Source: Amorphophallus konjac (lineage: Eukaryota > Streptophyta > Magnoliopsida > Alismatales > Araceae). From it: 64,000 nucleotides of DNA. A program made the position numbers and the translations under genes. This document shows, one piece after another, positions 10,103 to 21,717 of this stretch; the first letter of the stretch is position 1; the number at the start of each line of letters is the position of its first letter. The notes beneath the pieces are model-generated. The model was not told the DNA's origin. It saw only the letters and a program-made list of their open reading frames with translations, and ran no database searches. The DNA lies in assembly GCA_022559845.1 (NCBI GenBank), contig CM040117.1, forward strand, positions 148,122,732 to 148,186,731, given 5' to 3'.

Positions 10103-10756
10103 ATGGCTGCCGAACATGCTCAATGGCGCAACATGCAGCATACACTCCAAGGAATAACCCAGGTGCTACAACATGTAGCCCAGGGAGGTGCACAGCGAAC
10201 CGGGAGTCTCCACCAAAGCTTCAAGAACATGAACCCTCCTAAGTTCATGGGATCCACTGATCCAGATGATGCGGAGCACTGGATTCGGGAGACAGAACGT
10301 ATATTCCGCGTTATGCAATGTACGGAGCAAGAGAAGGTCCTATTAGCCACTTTTCAACTCGAAAGAGACGCCCGCTGTTGGTGGGAGTCTGTAGAAGCTA
10401 CATTAGACCAAGACCAAGTTACATGGGAGGAATTTGTTGAACATTTCAATAATAAATACTTTTTAGACCGAGTCCAAGAAAAGAAAGCTACCGAATTTAC
10501 CGCACTCAAGCAACGGTCATTATCGGTGGCGGAGTACGAGGCACAATTCTCTAGATTGTCTCGGTATGCTAAGCACTTAGTTAGCACCGAGAAGATGAAA
10601 GCTAGGAGGTTCCTTAATGGGCTCAGGCCCCAATATATCACCCAGCTGGCGCCAATGGATATTCAGGTCTACTCAGAGATAGTACGCCGAGCTCAATTGT
10701 TAGAAGATGCCACGGAGCTATCAGATAGAATCCGTGGGAATGATAAGAAAGAATAA
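10103..10756 (+). CDS. gag: Gag of the chromovirus
   Basis: A 217-codon frame encoding the gypsy capsid: NPPKFMGSTDPDDAEHWI near residue 45, then FRVMQC, ATFQLERDARCWWESV near 90, and EYEAQFSRLSRYA near 150. It packages the element RNA in cytoplasmic particles. The start at 10103 lies 156 bases after the primer site. The frame stops at TAA 10754, which looks like a CAA changed by one base, because the same frame stays open after it through the knuckles, protease and RT. Confidence 0.88.
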   Translation: MAAEHAQWRNMQHTLQGITQVLQHVAQGGAQRTGSLHQSFKNMNPPKFMGSTDPDDAEHWIRETERIFRVMQCTEQEKVLLATFQLERDARCWWESVEATLDQDQVTWEEFVEHFNNKYFLDRVQEKKATEFTALKQRSLSVAEYEAQFSRLSRYAKHLVSTEKMKARRFLNGLRPQYITQLAPMDIQVYSEIVRRAQLLEDATELSDRIRGNDKKE

Positions 10757-11188
10757 GTTACAAGTTCGGGTTCCTTTAAACCCAACTTCAAGAAGAGGCC
10801 TAGCACTGGAGGTACTTCTTCTCAAGACCAAAAATTTAAGAAGACCAAGCCCTTCTCTATCATTACTACACCTTCGAATATAATATGCAAGCATTGTGAC
10901 AAGGCTGGTCATAAAGTCGAAGAGTGCTGGAGGAAACTTGGAGCATGTCTCCGTTGCGGGAGCCGTGAGCATCGGATTCCCAATTGCCCATTACTTAATG
11001 ATCAAGCCGGTGACAGAAAGCGCCCGGTAACCAAGAACACTCGTCTTCACGCGATTAAGGAGACTGAACAAGATGAAGGCGGACTCGTAGAAGGTACACT
11101 GAAAGTTTGTTCCAAGTATGCACATGTCTTATTTGATACGGGTTCATCACATTCTTTTATTTCCAAGAAGTTTGCTAACCCACTACCT
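10757..11188 (+). pseudogene. gag-pol: Gag C-terminus with two zinc knuckles, and protease start (chromovirus)
   Basis: This continues the gag frame after the TAA at 10754. Two knuckles of type CX2CX4HX4C are visible: [14 protein letters not shown] at 10886-10927 and [14 protein letters not shown] at 10946-10987. The protease active site [12 protein letters not shown] follows, with DTG at 11135-11143. No start codon is needed, since the frame runs on into the RT reading frame at 11189. Confidence 0.8.
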
Positions 11189-12355
11189 ATGGAACCGGAA
11201 TGGATGAAAATAATTTTATCTACTCCTCTCGGAAACGAAACCGATGTTACTCACCATTATCAAAACTGTGAAGTCTTGCTAAAAGGAAGAAATCTTCCTA
11301 TCGATCTCATATGTTTAGATCTAAAGGAGTATGATGTCATACTGGGAGCGGATTGGTTATCCAAATACCAGGCAACAGTCGATTGCCGCAATAGCAAGGT
11401 TACTTTCAAGGACTTTCCAGAACTAGTCTATTCTAGCCCTAAGAGTCGGAGCGAGTCACCTCTTATTTTGGCTCTCCGAGCTAGCAAGCTAATAAGGAAA
11501 GGATGTGTATCTTTCCTTACTTTTGTCACCATTAAAGAGACTAAGGAAACTAAGATAGAAGATATTCCCGTTGTGCAAGAATTTCCGGACGTGTTTCCAA
11601 AAGATTTGCCTGGATTACCCCCACAGAGAGTAGTGGCCTTCACCATCGACTTGGTCCCTGGTGCTGGACCTGTTTCTAAGGTACCTTATAGGATGTCCCC
11701 TGCCGAACTCAAGGAGTTAAAGGAGCAATTGATGGAACTTCTTAAGAAAGGATTCATTAGCCCGAGTACTTCCCCGTGGGGAGCGCCTGTACTATTTGTG
11801 AAGAAGAAGGATGGATCCATGAGGTTATGTATCGACTATCGACAGTTGAATCACCTCACTATCAAGAACAAGTATCCACTGCCGAGAATCGATGAATTAT
11901 TTGATCAAATTTCAGAATCCAAGTATTTTTCCAAAATTGATCTCAGGTCAAGATATCACCAACTAAGAATCAAGGACGATGATATTCATAAGACCGCATT
12001 CAGAAGCAGATATGGCCATTATGAATTTGTTGTTATGCCTTTCGGACTAACAAATGCCCCTGCTGCCTTTATGCAGTTAATGAATAGTATATTCATGCCT
12101 TATTTGGATCAATTCGTGGTGGTTTTTATTGATGATATATTAATATATTCCAAGACTAAGGAAGAGCACGAGGAGCATTTAAGGATTTCATTACAAACAT
12201 TGAGGACAAACCAATTATATGCAAAGCTCAGTAAGTGTGAGTTCTGGCTCGAAGAAGTTACTTTTCTCGGACATGTTATATCAAAAGATGGCTTGTCTGT
12301 AGATCCATCAAAAGTGGAAGCTGTAAGAAATTGGGGAAAGACCGACCAATGCTAG
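11189..12355 (+). CDS. pol: Protease and reverse transcriptase of the chromovirus
   Basis: A 388-codon stretch of the pol frame. After the rest of the protease ([16 protein letters not shown] near residue 50), the RT follows: [20 protein letters not shown] near 195, [21 protein letters not shown] near 250, [12 protein letters not shown] near 283, and the catalytic FIDD near 312. It copies the RNA to DNA. The frame ends early: one extra G in a G-run near 12335 shifts it, and the next frame at once reads the expected RT tail ([19 protein letters not shown]). The Met at 11189 is internal to the polyprotein. Confidence 0.9.
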   Translation: MEPEWMKIILSTPLGNETDVTHHYQNCEVLLKGRNLPIDLICLDLKEYDVILGADWLSKYQATVDCRNSKVTFKDFPELVYSSPKSRSESPLILALRASKLIRKGCVSFLTFVTIKETKETKIEDIPVVQEFPDVFPKDLPGLPPQRVVAFTIDLVPGAGPVSKVPYRMSPAELKELKEQLMELLKKGFISPSTSPWGAPVLFVKKKDGSMRLCIDYRQLNHLTIKNKYPLPRIDELFDQISESKYFSKIDLRSRYHQLRIKDDDIHKTAFRSRYGHYEFVVMPFGLTNAPAAFMQLMNSIFMPYLDQFVVVFIDDILIYSKTKEEHEEHLRISLQTLRTNQLYAKLSKCEFWLEEVTFLGHVISKDGLSVDPSKVEAVRNWGKTDQC

Positions 12356-12959
12356 CGAGATCCGAAGTTTCTTAGGTCTTGCGGGCTACTATCGGCGATT
12401 CATCAAGGATTTCTCCAAGATAGCCGTACCACTCACTAGGCTAACTCGCAAGGAGATCCATTATGAATGGAGTGAGGAATGTGAAAGAAGCTTCCAAAAT
12501 CTCAAGGATCATCTAACTACAGCTCCGGTCTTAGCGTTACCAATGGAAGGAGAGAAATTCGAGGTATACACTGATGCTTCTGGCATTGGCCTCGGATGTG
12601 TTCTAATGCAACAAGGAAAGGTTATAGCTTATTCTTCTCGCCAATTGAAGAAGCACGAGGAGAACTACCCAGTTCATGATTTAGAATTGGCTGCGGTAGT
12701 ATTTGCACTGAAGATATGGAGACATTATCTGTACGGAGTGCAGTTTATTGTATACTCTGACCATAAGAGTCTTAAGTATCTCTTCTCTCAGAAGGAATTG
12801 AATATGAGGCAAAGACGTTGGCTAGAATATCTTAAGGACTTCGACTTAACTATACAATATCATCCTGGAAAGGGTAATCCTGTAGCCGATGCCCTCAGTC
12901 GAAAGCTGAGAGCAATATTAGCAAATTGTATGATTCAGGAGTGGAAGTTGCTAGAATAA
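12356..12959 (+). pseudogene. pol: RT tail and RNase H of the chromovirus
   Basis: This lies in the frame reached by the +1 shift near 12335. The thumb of RT ([19 protein letters not shown]) is followed by the gypsy RNase H, which removes the RNA strand: [14 protein letters not shown] at about 12565, [24 protein letters not shown] and NPVADALSR. The four acidic catalytic residues appear present. It ends at an in-frame TAA (12957); integrase continues in the same frame. Confidence 0.85.
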
Positions 12960-12980
12960 TTCTCTAAACTTAATATAAGC

Positions 12981-13889
12981 ATGGACAAGGACAGTAGGTG
13001 TGTCGCCTTATCTCATATAAGCATTCATCCAGACCTATTATCTGAAATACGAGCGCTTCAAGATAATGACCCAATATTAGTAGAGATCAAAGGCAAACTG
13101 GAAGGACAATCTGATTTCCAAATAACTTGTGAAGGAAGATTAATGTTCAGAAATAGAACTTGCATACCGGATTGTCCCAAGTTAAAGAAGAAGATCTTAG
13201 ATGAAGCTCATAGATCAAGGTACACGATTCATCCAGGATCAACCAAAATGTACCAAGATGTGAAGAGGAATTTTTGGTGGCCCAACATGAAAAGGGAAAT
13301 AGCAGACTATGTATCACGCTGTCTCACTTGCCAACAGGTCAAGGCGGAACACCAAAAGCCTGCTGGAAAATTACATCCTCTAGATATTCCCAAATGGAAG
13401 TGGGAGAATATTAGTATGGATTTCATTATGGGTTTATCTAAATCAAAAGGAGGACATGATGGAATATGGGTTATTATTGACCGATTGACTAAATCGGCGC
13501 ATTTCTTGCCAATAAAGAGCCGATGGTCAGTTGATGTTTTGGCTGCATTATACATCAAGGAAATAGTCATATTACATGGTATTCCTGTTTCAATCGTGTC
13601 TGACAGAGATCCCCGTTTTACTTCTCATTTTTGGAAGGGACTACAACATTCGTTGGGAACGAGACTTAACTTTAGTACAACTTTTCATCCTCAAACGGAT
13701 GGTCAGACCGAGAGAACTAATCAGGTAGTGGAAGATATGCTCAGAGCTTGCATCATTGATTTTGGAGGAAGCTGGCATGATCACTTGCCTCTAGTTGAAT
13801 TTGCATACAATAATAGCTACCATGCAAGTATACAAATGGCACCTTTCGAAGCCTTATACGGAAGGAGTTGTCGATCACCCTTATGCTAG
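12981..13889 (+). CDS. pol: Integrase of the chromovirus
   Basis: A 302-codon frame with the zinc-binding N-terminus (H, H then CLTCQQ) near residues 77-115, and the catalytic core: MDFIMGL near 145, VSDRDPRF near 205 and DGQTERTNQ near 244, giving the D, D and E that join element DNA to the chromosome. It ends with GRSCRSPLC before a TAG that replaces the conserved Trp codon TGG. Confidence 0.9.
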   Translation: MDKDSRCVALSHISIHPDLLSEIRALQDNDPILVEIKGKLEGQSDFQITCEGRLMFRNRTCIPDCPKLKKKILDEAHRSRYTIHPGSTKMYQDVKRNFWWPNMKREIADYVSRCLTCQQVKAEHQKPAGKLHPLDIPKWKWENISMDFIMGLSKSKGGHDGIWVIIDRLTKSAHFLPIKSRWSVDVLAALYIKEIVILHGIPVSIVSDRDPRFTSHFWKGLQHSLGTRLNFSTTFHPQTDGQTERTNQVVEDMLRACIIDFGGSWHDHLPLVEFAYNNSYHASIQMAPFEALYGRSCRSPLC

Positions 13890-14453
13890 GACGAAGTTGG
13901 AGAAAATCAACTATTGGGTCCAGACATGGTGAGGGATACCACAGAGAAGATACAGTTGATTAGAGAAAGACTGCAAGTAGCTCAGTCTAGACAAAAGACT
14001 TATGCTGACACAAGAAGGAGAGATCTCGAATTCCAAGTGGGAGATCACGTATTTCTCAAGATATCACCTGGACGTGGAATAAGGAGATTTAGTGTTAAGG
14101 GCAAACTTACACCAAGGTTTATCGGACCTTTTGAGATACTAGAAAGAGTTGGCGAGGTTGCTTACCGCGTCGCTTTGCCTCCTCAATTGTCCGAAGTACA
14201 TAATGTGTTCCACATATCTATGTTGAAGAAGTATGTACACGATCCATCACATATTATTGATCATGGAGACTTAGTTATCTAGAAGGATCTCACATATGAA
14301 GAGAAGCCCATGAAGATACTAGATCGTGAAGTACGTACCCTAAGGAATAATGTTATTCCCATGCTAAAGGTACAATGGAGTAAGAGTTCCGATCAGGAAG
14401 CCACATGGGAGAACGAGGAATCCATGACGAAGCGATTTCCAGAATTATTTTAA
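13890..14453 (+). pseudogene. pol: Integrase C-terminus with chromodomain-like end
   Basis: Same frame as the integrase, opening after TAG 13887. It has the GPY/F-type module (LTPRFIGPFEILERVGEVAY) and VHNVFHISMLKKYV. It is then broken by TAG 14280 (probably a CAG) and ends with MLKVQWSKSSDQEATWENEE and a TAA at 14451-14453, the chromodomain-type tail that targets chromatin. The 122-codon piece at 13914-14282 is the longest open part. Confidence 0.82.
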
Positions 14454-14513
14454 GGTATATATTCTACACTCTCCACTTATATATACTATTGAATTTGGGG
14501 ACCAAATTCTTTT

Positions 14514-14526
14514 AAGTGGAGAAGGG
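14514..14526 (+). other. Polypurine tract of the chromovirus
   Basis: AAGTGGAGAAGGG lies directly before the 3' LTR start TGTAGC; it is the expected primer for the second DNA strand. Confidence 0.7.
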
Positions 14527-17355
14527 TGTAGCAACCCTAGTAAAATAAAGCTTTAAACATATCAAATTGAAATAAAAGATTTAAGTAAATAAATGATAAG
14601 AACAAAAAGGAGTAAATAATAAACTAAAATGTAAATAACGCCTTGACTCAAGGCGCTAATTCAAAAATAAACGCCTCTAGATAAGGCGCGAATTGAAAAA
14701 GGGACGCCCATAGAACAAGGCGTCAATTCTCAAACGACCAAAATAAATAAAAGGGCAATTAAACGTAACACCCTTTGCTTAGACGCGTTTCACTAAAGAA
14801 ACGACGTTCAAAAAGGCGTTAATTTAAGTAACGCCCTATAGAAAGGCGTTAATTCAGTTCGAGTTTCGTTCGACTCTATCCAGGGAAAGTTTATGGATTA
14901 GTACGAGTTAGTAGAATATAGAAAGGACTCTATCAAGGCAATACTACCCTTAATCAAACTCTAACTCTATTAGGGTTCCCCAAAACCCTATAAATAATCC
15001 TTGTCCATCAAACCCTAAAATCTATTTGGTCGAAGCTCTGCTGCTGCGTACGTGAAGAACAGGTGATGTTCTTCTTCCCCTGTCTACGATTTTAGTTATG
15101 AAGAATATTAATTGTTCTTCATCTTATTCTCCTGTAGGTTGCCTGCATCTAGAAGGAACGCCCATATAGTGGAAGGACGTGAAGTTCTTCATCATTATCT
15201 TCTTCTTCTTCCTCCGGTAATCAGAAGACTCTGTTGCTAACAGAGAGTCCTTTTCTCTTCACAAATCTTAACCGAGTCTTCACACAGATCATCAGGTAGG
15301 TTTTCTCAAGATCGTAGCCCAAACTAGCTTAAGATCTTAATAATATCATCGGTCGTGCATGCATATAGTTTTATTGTGGTTTCAGATGTTTTCTACGTAA
15401 TTTCAAAAAGAAACGCCCTTGACAAGGGCGCTAATTTAAAGAAGCGACCCACACTAGGGCGCTAATTATTGTTTTGACGCCCTGCCCAGAAGTCGTCAAT
15501 TGCATGTAATTAATAAATACCCACGTTTAAAATTTAATATCTGTGTAACCATGAATCTAATATATTGCATGAGTATACCTGTGAAATCCTTCTATTTTTC
15601 CTGTCCTGATCATGTACCCTTTTTCCTGAAATTTTATTATCTGAAAATTGGTAAATTCTTGATTTCATGACCTTGTCTAGGTCGTCCCCTACTGAACTGA
15701 CGCCCCTGTCCAAGGCGCATTTTGGTTAAAATTCTAAAATATTGAAATTCTATAAAAAATTGAAATATAGTTTGGACGACTGCTTCACGGGTCGTCAAAA
15801 GCTCAAGAAACGCCCTTATGTAAGGCATTAATTACGTGATTAATGACTTAACTAAAGTCGTTATTTTCCTGTAAAAACTATTTTTTTCACTATTTCTGTT
15901 ATCCGAGGGTTTCATACTTATGTATATATATATATATATATATTGGCACTATATTTCCACTCCGTGAATATAGTCCCACGTTTCATGATGTTTTAACGTT
16001 ACCCCCTTAACTCTCAGTGACATACAAGCTCTCCATTGGACATTCCGTTCCTTTGGACTAGCGAGTTAGTCATAGAGACCTCCGTAAGACTCCTCGAGCC
16101 TTAGATTCCCTCAAGGCCGACTGAGCTGGTTGTACCATAAAAACCCATTACACAATCTTTGCCATGTCACTCTATAGAAACATGGTATACCGGCCCTCAT
16201 GTCATGCCATGTGTATGATATGAGAATTATCTTAATGAACGGGGTAAAGCATGACATTGTTATGATGTTCTTGTAAACCCCAATTCTATAACAACATTGT
16301 TATGATGTTCTTGTAGACCCCAATTCTATATTAAACTTGATGTTCTTGTGTACCTCAATTCTATATAAAGAATGTCCATACTTGTTTGTCATGGTACCCA
16401 AGTTAGGGAACCAATTCCACCTAGTTTTATCGATAATCGTGATTGTACCGTTATTATCGCCTAACTATGTCAAGTGTCATATTTTTGGACTCTATTCTTT
16501 CAAAGTCTATCCTACATGTCTACAAGTTTTATCCTTGAAATTCCATATTGACTATATACAAAAGTGGATGTTAAAATACATGATTAATGCCTGCGCATAT
16601 AGGGCCCGATCTGGTCCTGAGAGGAGCACCCGAAAGTACTTGTGCCCATGGGAGTTGATTGATCACGGTATTGGCATTATATCGAAGTGCATGACTAGCT
16701 TGATTGAACATTCCACAAATCTTGTACTTGTACTTGACTTGATATTACATGACTTGCGTGACCCGAAAAATGGTAATTGCATACTTGCGTGCTTGAACCA
16801 TGATAGCCAAATTCCAACATAACATGATGAGTCTACTTGCTTGAATATCTTGATATCTTTTGATATAAGTTCTTGAAAGTTCATCGCTATCTTATTGTTA
16901 TACACTCTCTCTATCTTGTCATTTTGCGAGCATGCATAGCTATAGTGCATTCATGAAAGATGTAATTACTTAAACCCATTGCTAGTTCTTGAGATATAAT
17001 TTCCTACTGAGCGTTCGCTCACTCAGTGTTTCCCTACTTTTCAGGTAAGTCCAACGATGAGGGAACTCAATCTGAACGGGATGGTCAAGAGTGAAAGAGT
17101 TAGAGCTACTCAAGCGTCAATTAGTCCTGTCTTTTCTCTATTTTTCTTGAGTCAAGCGTTGTATTTTTATTTTATTGAGTCTAGTATTTGCAAGGGTTTG
17201 TAATAGACATATTCTTATTAAAGAAATTAATGGATTGGGTTATCTTTATATTTGCGCACTCTGTCTTTGTGTCGAATACACTACTACTCTGATTGACATG
17301 ATTGATATAAACTTGTCGCGCATCTCCGGGTACCTTCCGCGCTCGGGGCGTGACA
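14527..17355 (+). mobile_element. 3' LTR of the chromovirus
   Basis: 2829 bp, TGTAGC to GCGTGACA, matching 7110-9928 with a longer TA run near 15921. Hairpin clusters lie at 14639-14850 and 15414-15860; in several units the arms pair better here than in the 5' LTR. Confidence 0.93.
14639..15860 (+). repeat. Hairpin-repeat clusters of the 3' LTR
   Basis: Perfect examples are CGCCTTGACTCAAGGCG (14639-14655) and CGCCCTTGACAAGGGCG (15414-15430); also GACGA / TCGTC (15775-15796). The TATA box at 14989 lies between the two clusters. Confidence 0.7.
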
Positions 17356-17360
17356 AATGG
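17356..17360. repeat. Target site duplication AATGG, right copy
   Basis: It directly follows the chromovirus and equals 7105-7109. Confidence 0.9.
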
Positions 17361-18029
17361 CGCCGAGAGGAGCCCTGCCGATTTTGTTTGGCACTCTTTA
17401 TTTACTTATTATTATTATATATATATATATTTATTTGTTTATTTCATTCTGTTTGTTTGTTTATTCATTTTCATCATTTTTATTTTTATTTTATTATTGT
17501 TTATTATTATTTGTTTATGTTTATTATTTATTTTATTTTATTTTACTTTATTAGCAGTTCGAGAATTATTCTTTATGTCTGGAAAAAATCCGGTAGCACC
17601 TCCCCTGTACCCGGAGGGTTGATGGGGTATATATAGGAAACCGTCCACGAAGAGTCGAGGCGGAATCCGTAACAGAGATGAGCATAGCATGGGATCCAAA
17701 AGGATCGTAATCCGACGGGACGGTGTCCAATCATCGTGGTATTTGTTAATATTCCCTTTAGATACCATTAGAGGACATGCAGTGGCAGAACTCCAAGGGT
17801 CGACAGGGTTAGAAGACAACCTGATAGTCAAACGACACATAATGTGGGGGTAGGATCGCGTCAATATAGCTCCGTTAGACATGGATGAAGAACCATGAAA
17901 ACCCCCCATGATATGGTGGGAACTGGCATGTTGGTCCATGGAGGTTAGGACACCAAGTCTAGATTGGCTTTGGGCTCAGTAAAGTTGCTGAGAAATTAGA
18001 TGTTTGAACGATGGTTGATATTAGAGTGA

Positions 18030-18210
18030 ACCGGCGCGGCTGGGGTTTCGACATGAAGGCGAACCGGCGCGGCTGGGGTTTAGCACGAAGGCAAACCAGC
18101 ACCGCTGGGGTTTCGGCTTGAAAGCAAACTGGCGCGGCTGGGGTTTCGGCACGAAGGCAAACCGGCGCGGCTAGGTTTCGGCACGAAGGCAAACCGGCGC
18201 CGCTGGGTCT
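18030..18210. repeat. 33-bp tandem repeat, about six copies
   Basis: The core ACCGGCGCGGCTGGGGTTT recurs at about 18030, 18063, 18096, 18129, 18161 and 18193, joined by CGGCACGAAGGCAA-like spacers. Confidence 0.75.
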
Positions 18211-20059
18211 CGGCGCGCCCATCACCCGGCGTGAAATTGGCGCCGAGAGGAGGCTACACCGGGGAGACATGTGGCACTGATAACAATGCGTTCTTTGAGT
18301 TTTCAAGTATTGTGAGGGCTTTACGAATTCAAAGGGGTCCTTTGTGTTCAATGGGGGTTTCATAAGTTTATTCATGGTGGTATTTGGGTAGGATAGAGAG
18401 TGAGGGTAGGCTCATCCATAGAAATTCTAAGGAGACTATGTGACTGTGATGGTTATATTCCTCTCTGACGGTGGACAGTGGTGAGCAGAGGATCATGAGA
18501 TGGTATAGCTCAGATCTCTGCCACACAGTTGGGGTTAGATTCATAATTTTAGTGAAAGCGTGACACTACACGATAAGTAAAGCTCGTGGACAAATTTTGG
18601 CAGCATCTCCCCTTATTTCGGACTATGCCAAAAGGGGAGTATAGGTCATCCACCCACGGAATGCCGGGGTGAATGCCAAAAGGGAGGCGGGCGTAGCCCT
18701 GGATCCAAAAAAGATCTCCATCTTATGGGACATTGTCCACTTATTGTGGGACTTATTGATATCCCCCGTGCATCCAATGGAGAACATACAGTGGCATAAC
18801 TCCATAGGCCAGTGGGGCAGTAGAATGTAGGGGGGTTAACCCCATTGATTTAGTTCCCATAGGCTTGAGTGAAAGACTGTTGCTTCTCTCCGGGGAAATG
18901 GGATTTCATGCTGAGTGGTTAAAGGGCTCGGGGGCTCCTGAGGGCGTCGGCACGGTAGTGTTTTGGCGTGGTTAGCTTTTGGCGCGACGGAAAACACAAA
19001 GGCGGCATTGGCCTCGACGCGATGGGTGGCATTTAGAGGGTCTCGGCGCGCTAGATGGTGAATGGCCAATCGGCACGAGTAGCTCTCGGCACGGAACTCG
19101 CGCCGGGAGAGGGTCGCGCCGGGAGAGGGTCGTGCCGGGAAGGTCGTGTCGGGAGGCCGTTAAGGGGCCAATGGAAGGTTTCTGAGGGTTTTGTGAGGCC
19201 GAGGGTTCTGGGGGTTTGGATGGGTTTTGAGTTAAGGGTTTTAGAAGCTTTATCTGAGGATTTTAAGGGGTTCTATTCATGGATTTTGAGGTGCTTCACC
19301 TAAGGTTTCGAGGGGTTTTATTCAGGGTTTCGGGGGGCTTTGAGATGGCCACGGAAGACTGAGGATTGTTTCAGCACAAATCACCCCGAGGAGGAGAGGG
19401 CTTTCACTCTGGGGCACCACTGGGAGCCAGGTTATCGATTGAGTCATATGAGCTTTAATTCGAACCTATCCCTCTTTATCTCACGAATGAGAAGCCATGA
19501 GATGGACTGTCTCAGGCTCTCATCGTGATTATGAGGTTGAAAACGTAGAGATGATGCAATAGAGACTACTCAGATGATCTGAGGGATGTGCATACAATGG
19601 AATGAAATCTATTCACAATGGCTATCGAATATAGTAAATTTCAAAGAGGCAGAGAGAGGAAAATCGTAGAATCCCATATCTCATTTCATTCAAAGGAACG
19701 CATACATTCAGCACGGAAGGGGAATCAGACTACAAGAATTTACATGCAGATGATGCCCCTTTACAATCTACCAGACTATACCGGCATTTGATATCAACGG
19801 AGGAACAGCACTCGGAAGCATACAAAAAAAAGCAAGGAAATAGAGCGAAACAACGATGGGGAAGGGGAGAATATAGCCTCTGAAGGCGCTCGATAGATGA
19901 ACCCCACCTTGGATCTCCTTCCCCGGGCTTCTGCTGCTCTCTCCCCCTCTTCAGATCCCTTTCAGTGGGCTCTCGTGTCTTTTTTTTGTGGCTGCTCTAG
20001 CTTCGATCCCTTCCTTCTCTCTTCTCTCTGGCTTCTACCGCTCTCTTTCTTGTGCTCGA

Positions 20060-20067
<8 letters not shown>

Positions 20068-20123
<56 letters not shown>
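20068..20123. repeat. (TA)n microsatellite at the expected TATA position of the LTR
   Basis: About 27 TA units. It lies about 510 bases from the LTR start on the minus strand; the two plus-strand relatives have their TATA boxes 480 and 420 bases from the LTR start. Confidence 0.8.
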
Positions 20124-20125
<2 letters not shown>

Positions 20126-20195
20126 TGTGGCCCTCTTTCCATCGGCATGTAGAGGAACCGGCGCGCTGATTGGTGTTTGCGCGCCGATTGCGATG

Positions 20196-20275
20196 CTGTG
20201 CCGGTTCACTTTCGTGCCGGTTCACTCCCGTGTTGGTTCACTTCCGTGCCGATTCACTCTCGTGCTGATTTCAGC
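20196..20275. repeat. 15-16-bp tandem repeat, about five copies
   Basis: Units like GTGCCGGTTCACTTTC, with variation in the middle and end. Confidence 0.7.
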
Positions 20276-20634
20276 TCATTTCTTAGCATCTTTTGGCCCA
20301 TTTTTGTTTGTTTAGGCCCATTTGTGCTCATTTCTTCTTTTGTGAGGGTTGACCCATCGGCTGACTTGCCTTGCTGTCTGAGTTTCTATCTTGTTCGTTC
20401 GGGGATGGTCCCGAGCCTTTTCTGAGCTCTTGAGTCTTGTTTCAGCGGCTGTCCATTAGAACCGGGCGTCTTTTCTTTTCTTCTCTTCTTCTTTTGTTCC
20501 TCATCTTTGTTTGGCATCTATCACTCATTTCCTTCTTTTCTTTTCTTATCTGTCGGCACAGGAGCACCCGATCAGAACTTAAGACCTACAGAAGCAGAAG
20601 TCAGGAAATATTAGGAATATTTTTAGTGTCAACA

Positions 20635-21717
20635 GGCTCCCACCAGGGACCCAACTCTCACCGGGGATCGCAAGAAGCTTCTTCCGCTCGCCCCCGACAA
20701 GAGGTCACCCCAGGTGACCTAGATGAGCTTCGCCAAGAAATCCGGGCTTTGGCAGAATTCTGCCGAGAGATCCGGGACCAGAGGCCCCAATACGCCCCAC
20801 CCGAGCGACGGGAGGGCGAAGGAGGACAGACCGGAGAGAACTTCCGGCATGTACGGGAGGCATCCCATGCCTCCGTCGCAAGGACCCGACGGTCACACAG
20901 CGTGCCTGCACCCAAGGTACGTAGCCCACTTCATTCCAACCCAGAAATGGACCGCCGGCTCCAACGGTTCGACGAGATAGAGGACAAGGTCCGGTACCTT
21001 GACGATGTCCTCCTGGCCGCTAAGAATCGCGGTCTTATCGACGACGACCTGGACTTCCACGCTCCCTTCTCCAGGGAAATCTTGGAAGCCCCCATCCCGC
21101 CAAAGCTCCAGCTGCCATCATTCGCCTCCTACGACGGCACCACCGACCCGACCGACCACTTGCACGGCTTCGAGTCCCACCTGGTGTTTCACCGGGCCTC
21201 GGATACCGTAAAGTGTTTAGCGTTTGTCACGACTCTCTGAGAGAACGCCCGAGCATGGTTCGAGTCCCTACCGGCCGGGACGATCTCTTCCTTCCAGCAG
21301 CTCAAGAAGCTGTTTAAGGAGAACTTTGTAGGCTGCTGAAAGGTAGCCAAATCTGTTGTAACCCTACTCGCTCTCAGGCAGGGAAAAGAAGAAACGCTAT
21401 GGGACTTCATCTTCTACTTCCGCGTGAAGGCACTCCGCATTCCCCACCTCGACGTTGGCATCGCCACCACGGCACTCACCCAGGGGACGCGGGACCACAT
21501 CCTCCGGCGCGCACTTGAAGTCAAAGCCTCGACGACACTTCCAGACCTCCTCAAGCTGGCCCAAAATCATGCGCACTGCGAGAAGAACAACGCGGCCTTG
21601 AGCCGCGCGACCGGGACTGACCAGTCCGATCGAAAGAGAGCCGCCGACCCACCACAAGAGGGCCTGAGTAAACGGGAGTGACGTGACGGGGACCGTCGTG
21701 ACCACTCCGAGAAGGAA
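20635..21717 (+). pseudogene. gag: Gag of a plus-strand Tat-like element (capsid)
   Basis: Frame 1 reads a gypsy capsid: FDEIEDKVRYLDDVL, PPKLQLPSFASYDGTTD, FESHLVFHRASD, then after a stop ENARAWFESLPAG and LLALRQGKEETLWDF. It is broken by TGA at 21238, TGA at about 21338 and TGA at 21679; the first two fit Arg CGA codons with one C to T change. The open frame begins upstream at 20437, but that part lies in the LTR of the minus element, so the gag begins at the insertion boundary 20635 and its own 5' end is not visible. Confidence 0.8.

Larger units (their letters stand above)
7110..17355 (+). mobile_element. Complete chromovirus (Ty3/gypsy, Tekay/Del-like), degenerate coding region
   Basis: A full LTR retrotransposon of 10,246 bp: 5' LTR 7110-9928, primer site 9936-9947, gag-pol 10103-14453, purine tract 14514-14526, 3' LTR 14527-17355, and AATGG on both sides. 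Order protease-RT-RNase H-integrase-chromodomain places it in the chromoviruses; the ending with ATWENEE resembles Tekay/Del elements. It sits inside the LTR of the minus-strand Tat element, so it is younger than that insertion. By eye I count about 45-50 substitutions between its two LTRs (roughly 1.7 percent), mostly transitions, plus a few indels, so it is fairly recent. Coding is broken by TAA 10754, a +1 shift near 12335, TAA 12957, TAG 13887 and TAG 14280. Confidence 0.92.
17361..20634 (-). mobile_element. 5' part of the LTR of the minus-strand Tat-like element
   Basis: On the minus strand the LTR starts TGTTGACACT at 20634; with 5598-7109 it totals about 4.8 kb. Homology in reverse to the LTRs at 44226-50662 is seen in the segments with CCCACGGAATGCCGGGGT (18653) and GGCCCATTTGTG (20315). 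Two related modules, near 17583-17800 and 18600-18800, are an internal duplication. It contains a 33-bp repeat, a 15-16-bp repeat and a (TA)n tract. Open frames here have no recognisable domain. Confidence 0.75.

Noticed and set aside
19897..20315. Frames with long Ile-Tyr runs on both strands
   Set aside because: They read through the (TA)n microsatellite.
20634..20655. Primer-site-like sequence GGCTCCCACCAGGGACC after GTGTCAACA, suggesting a plus-strand LTR end
   Set aside because: GTGTCAACA is better explained as the reversed TGTTGACAC start of the minus-strand LTR, since the sequence left of it matches that LTR in reverse; the primer resemblance is weak. It cannot be fully excluded.
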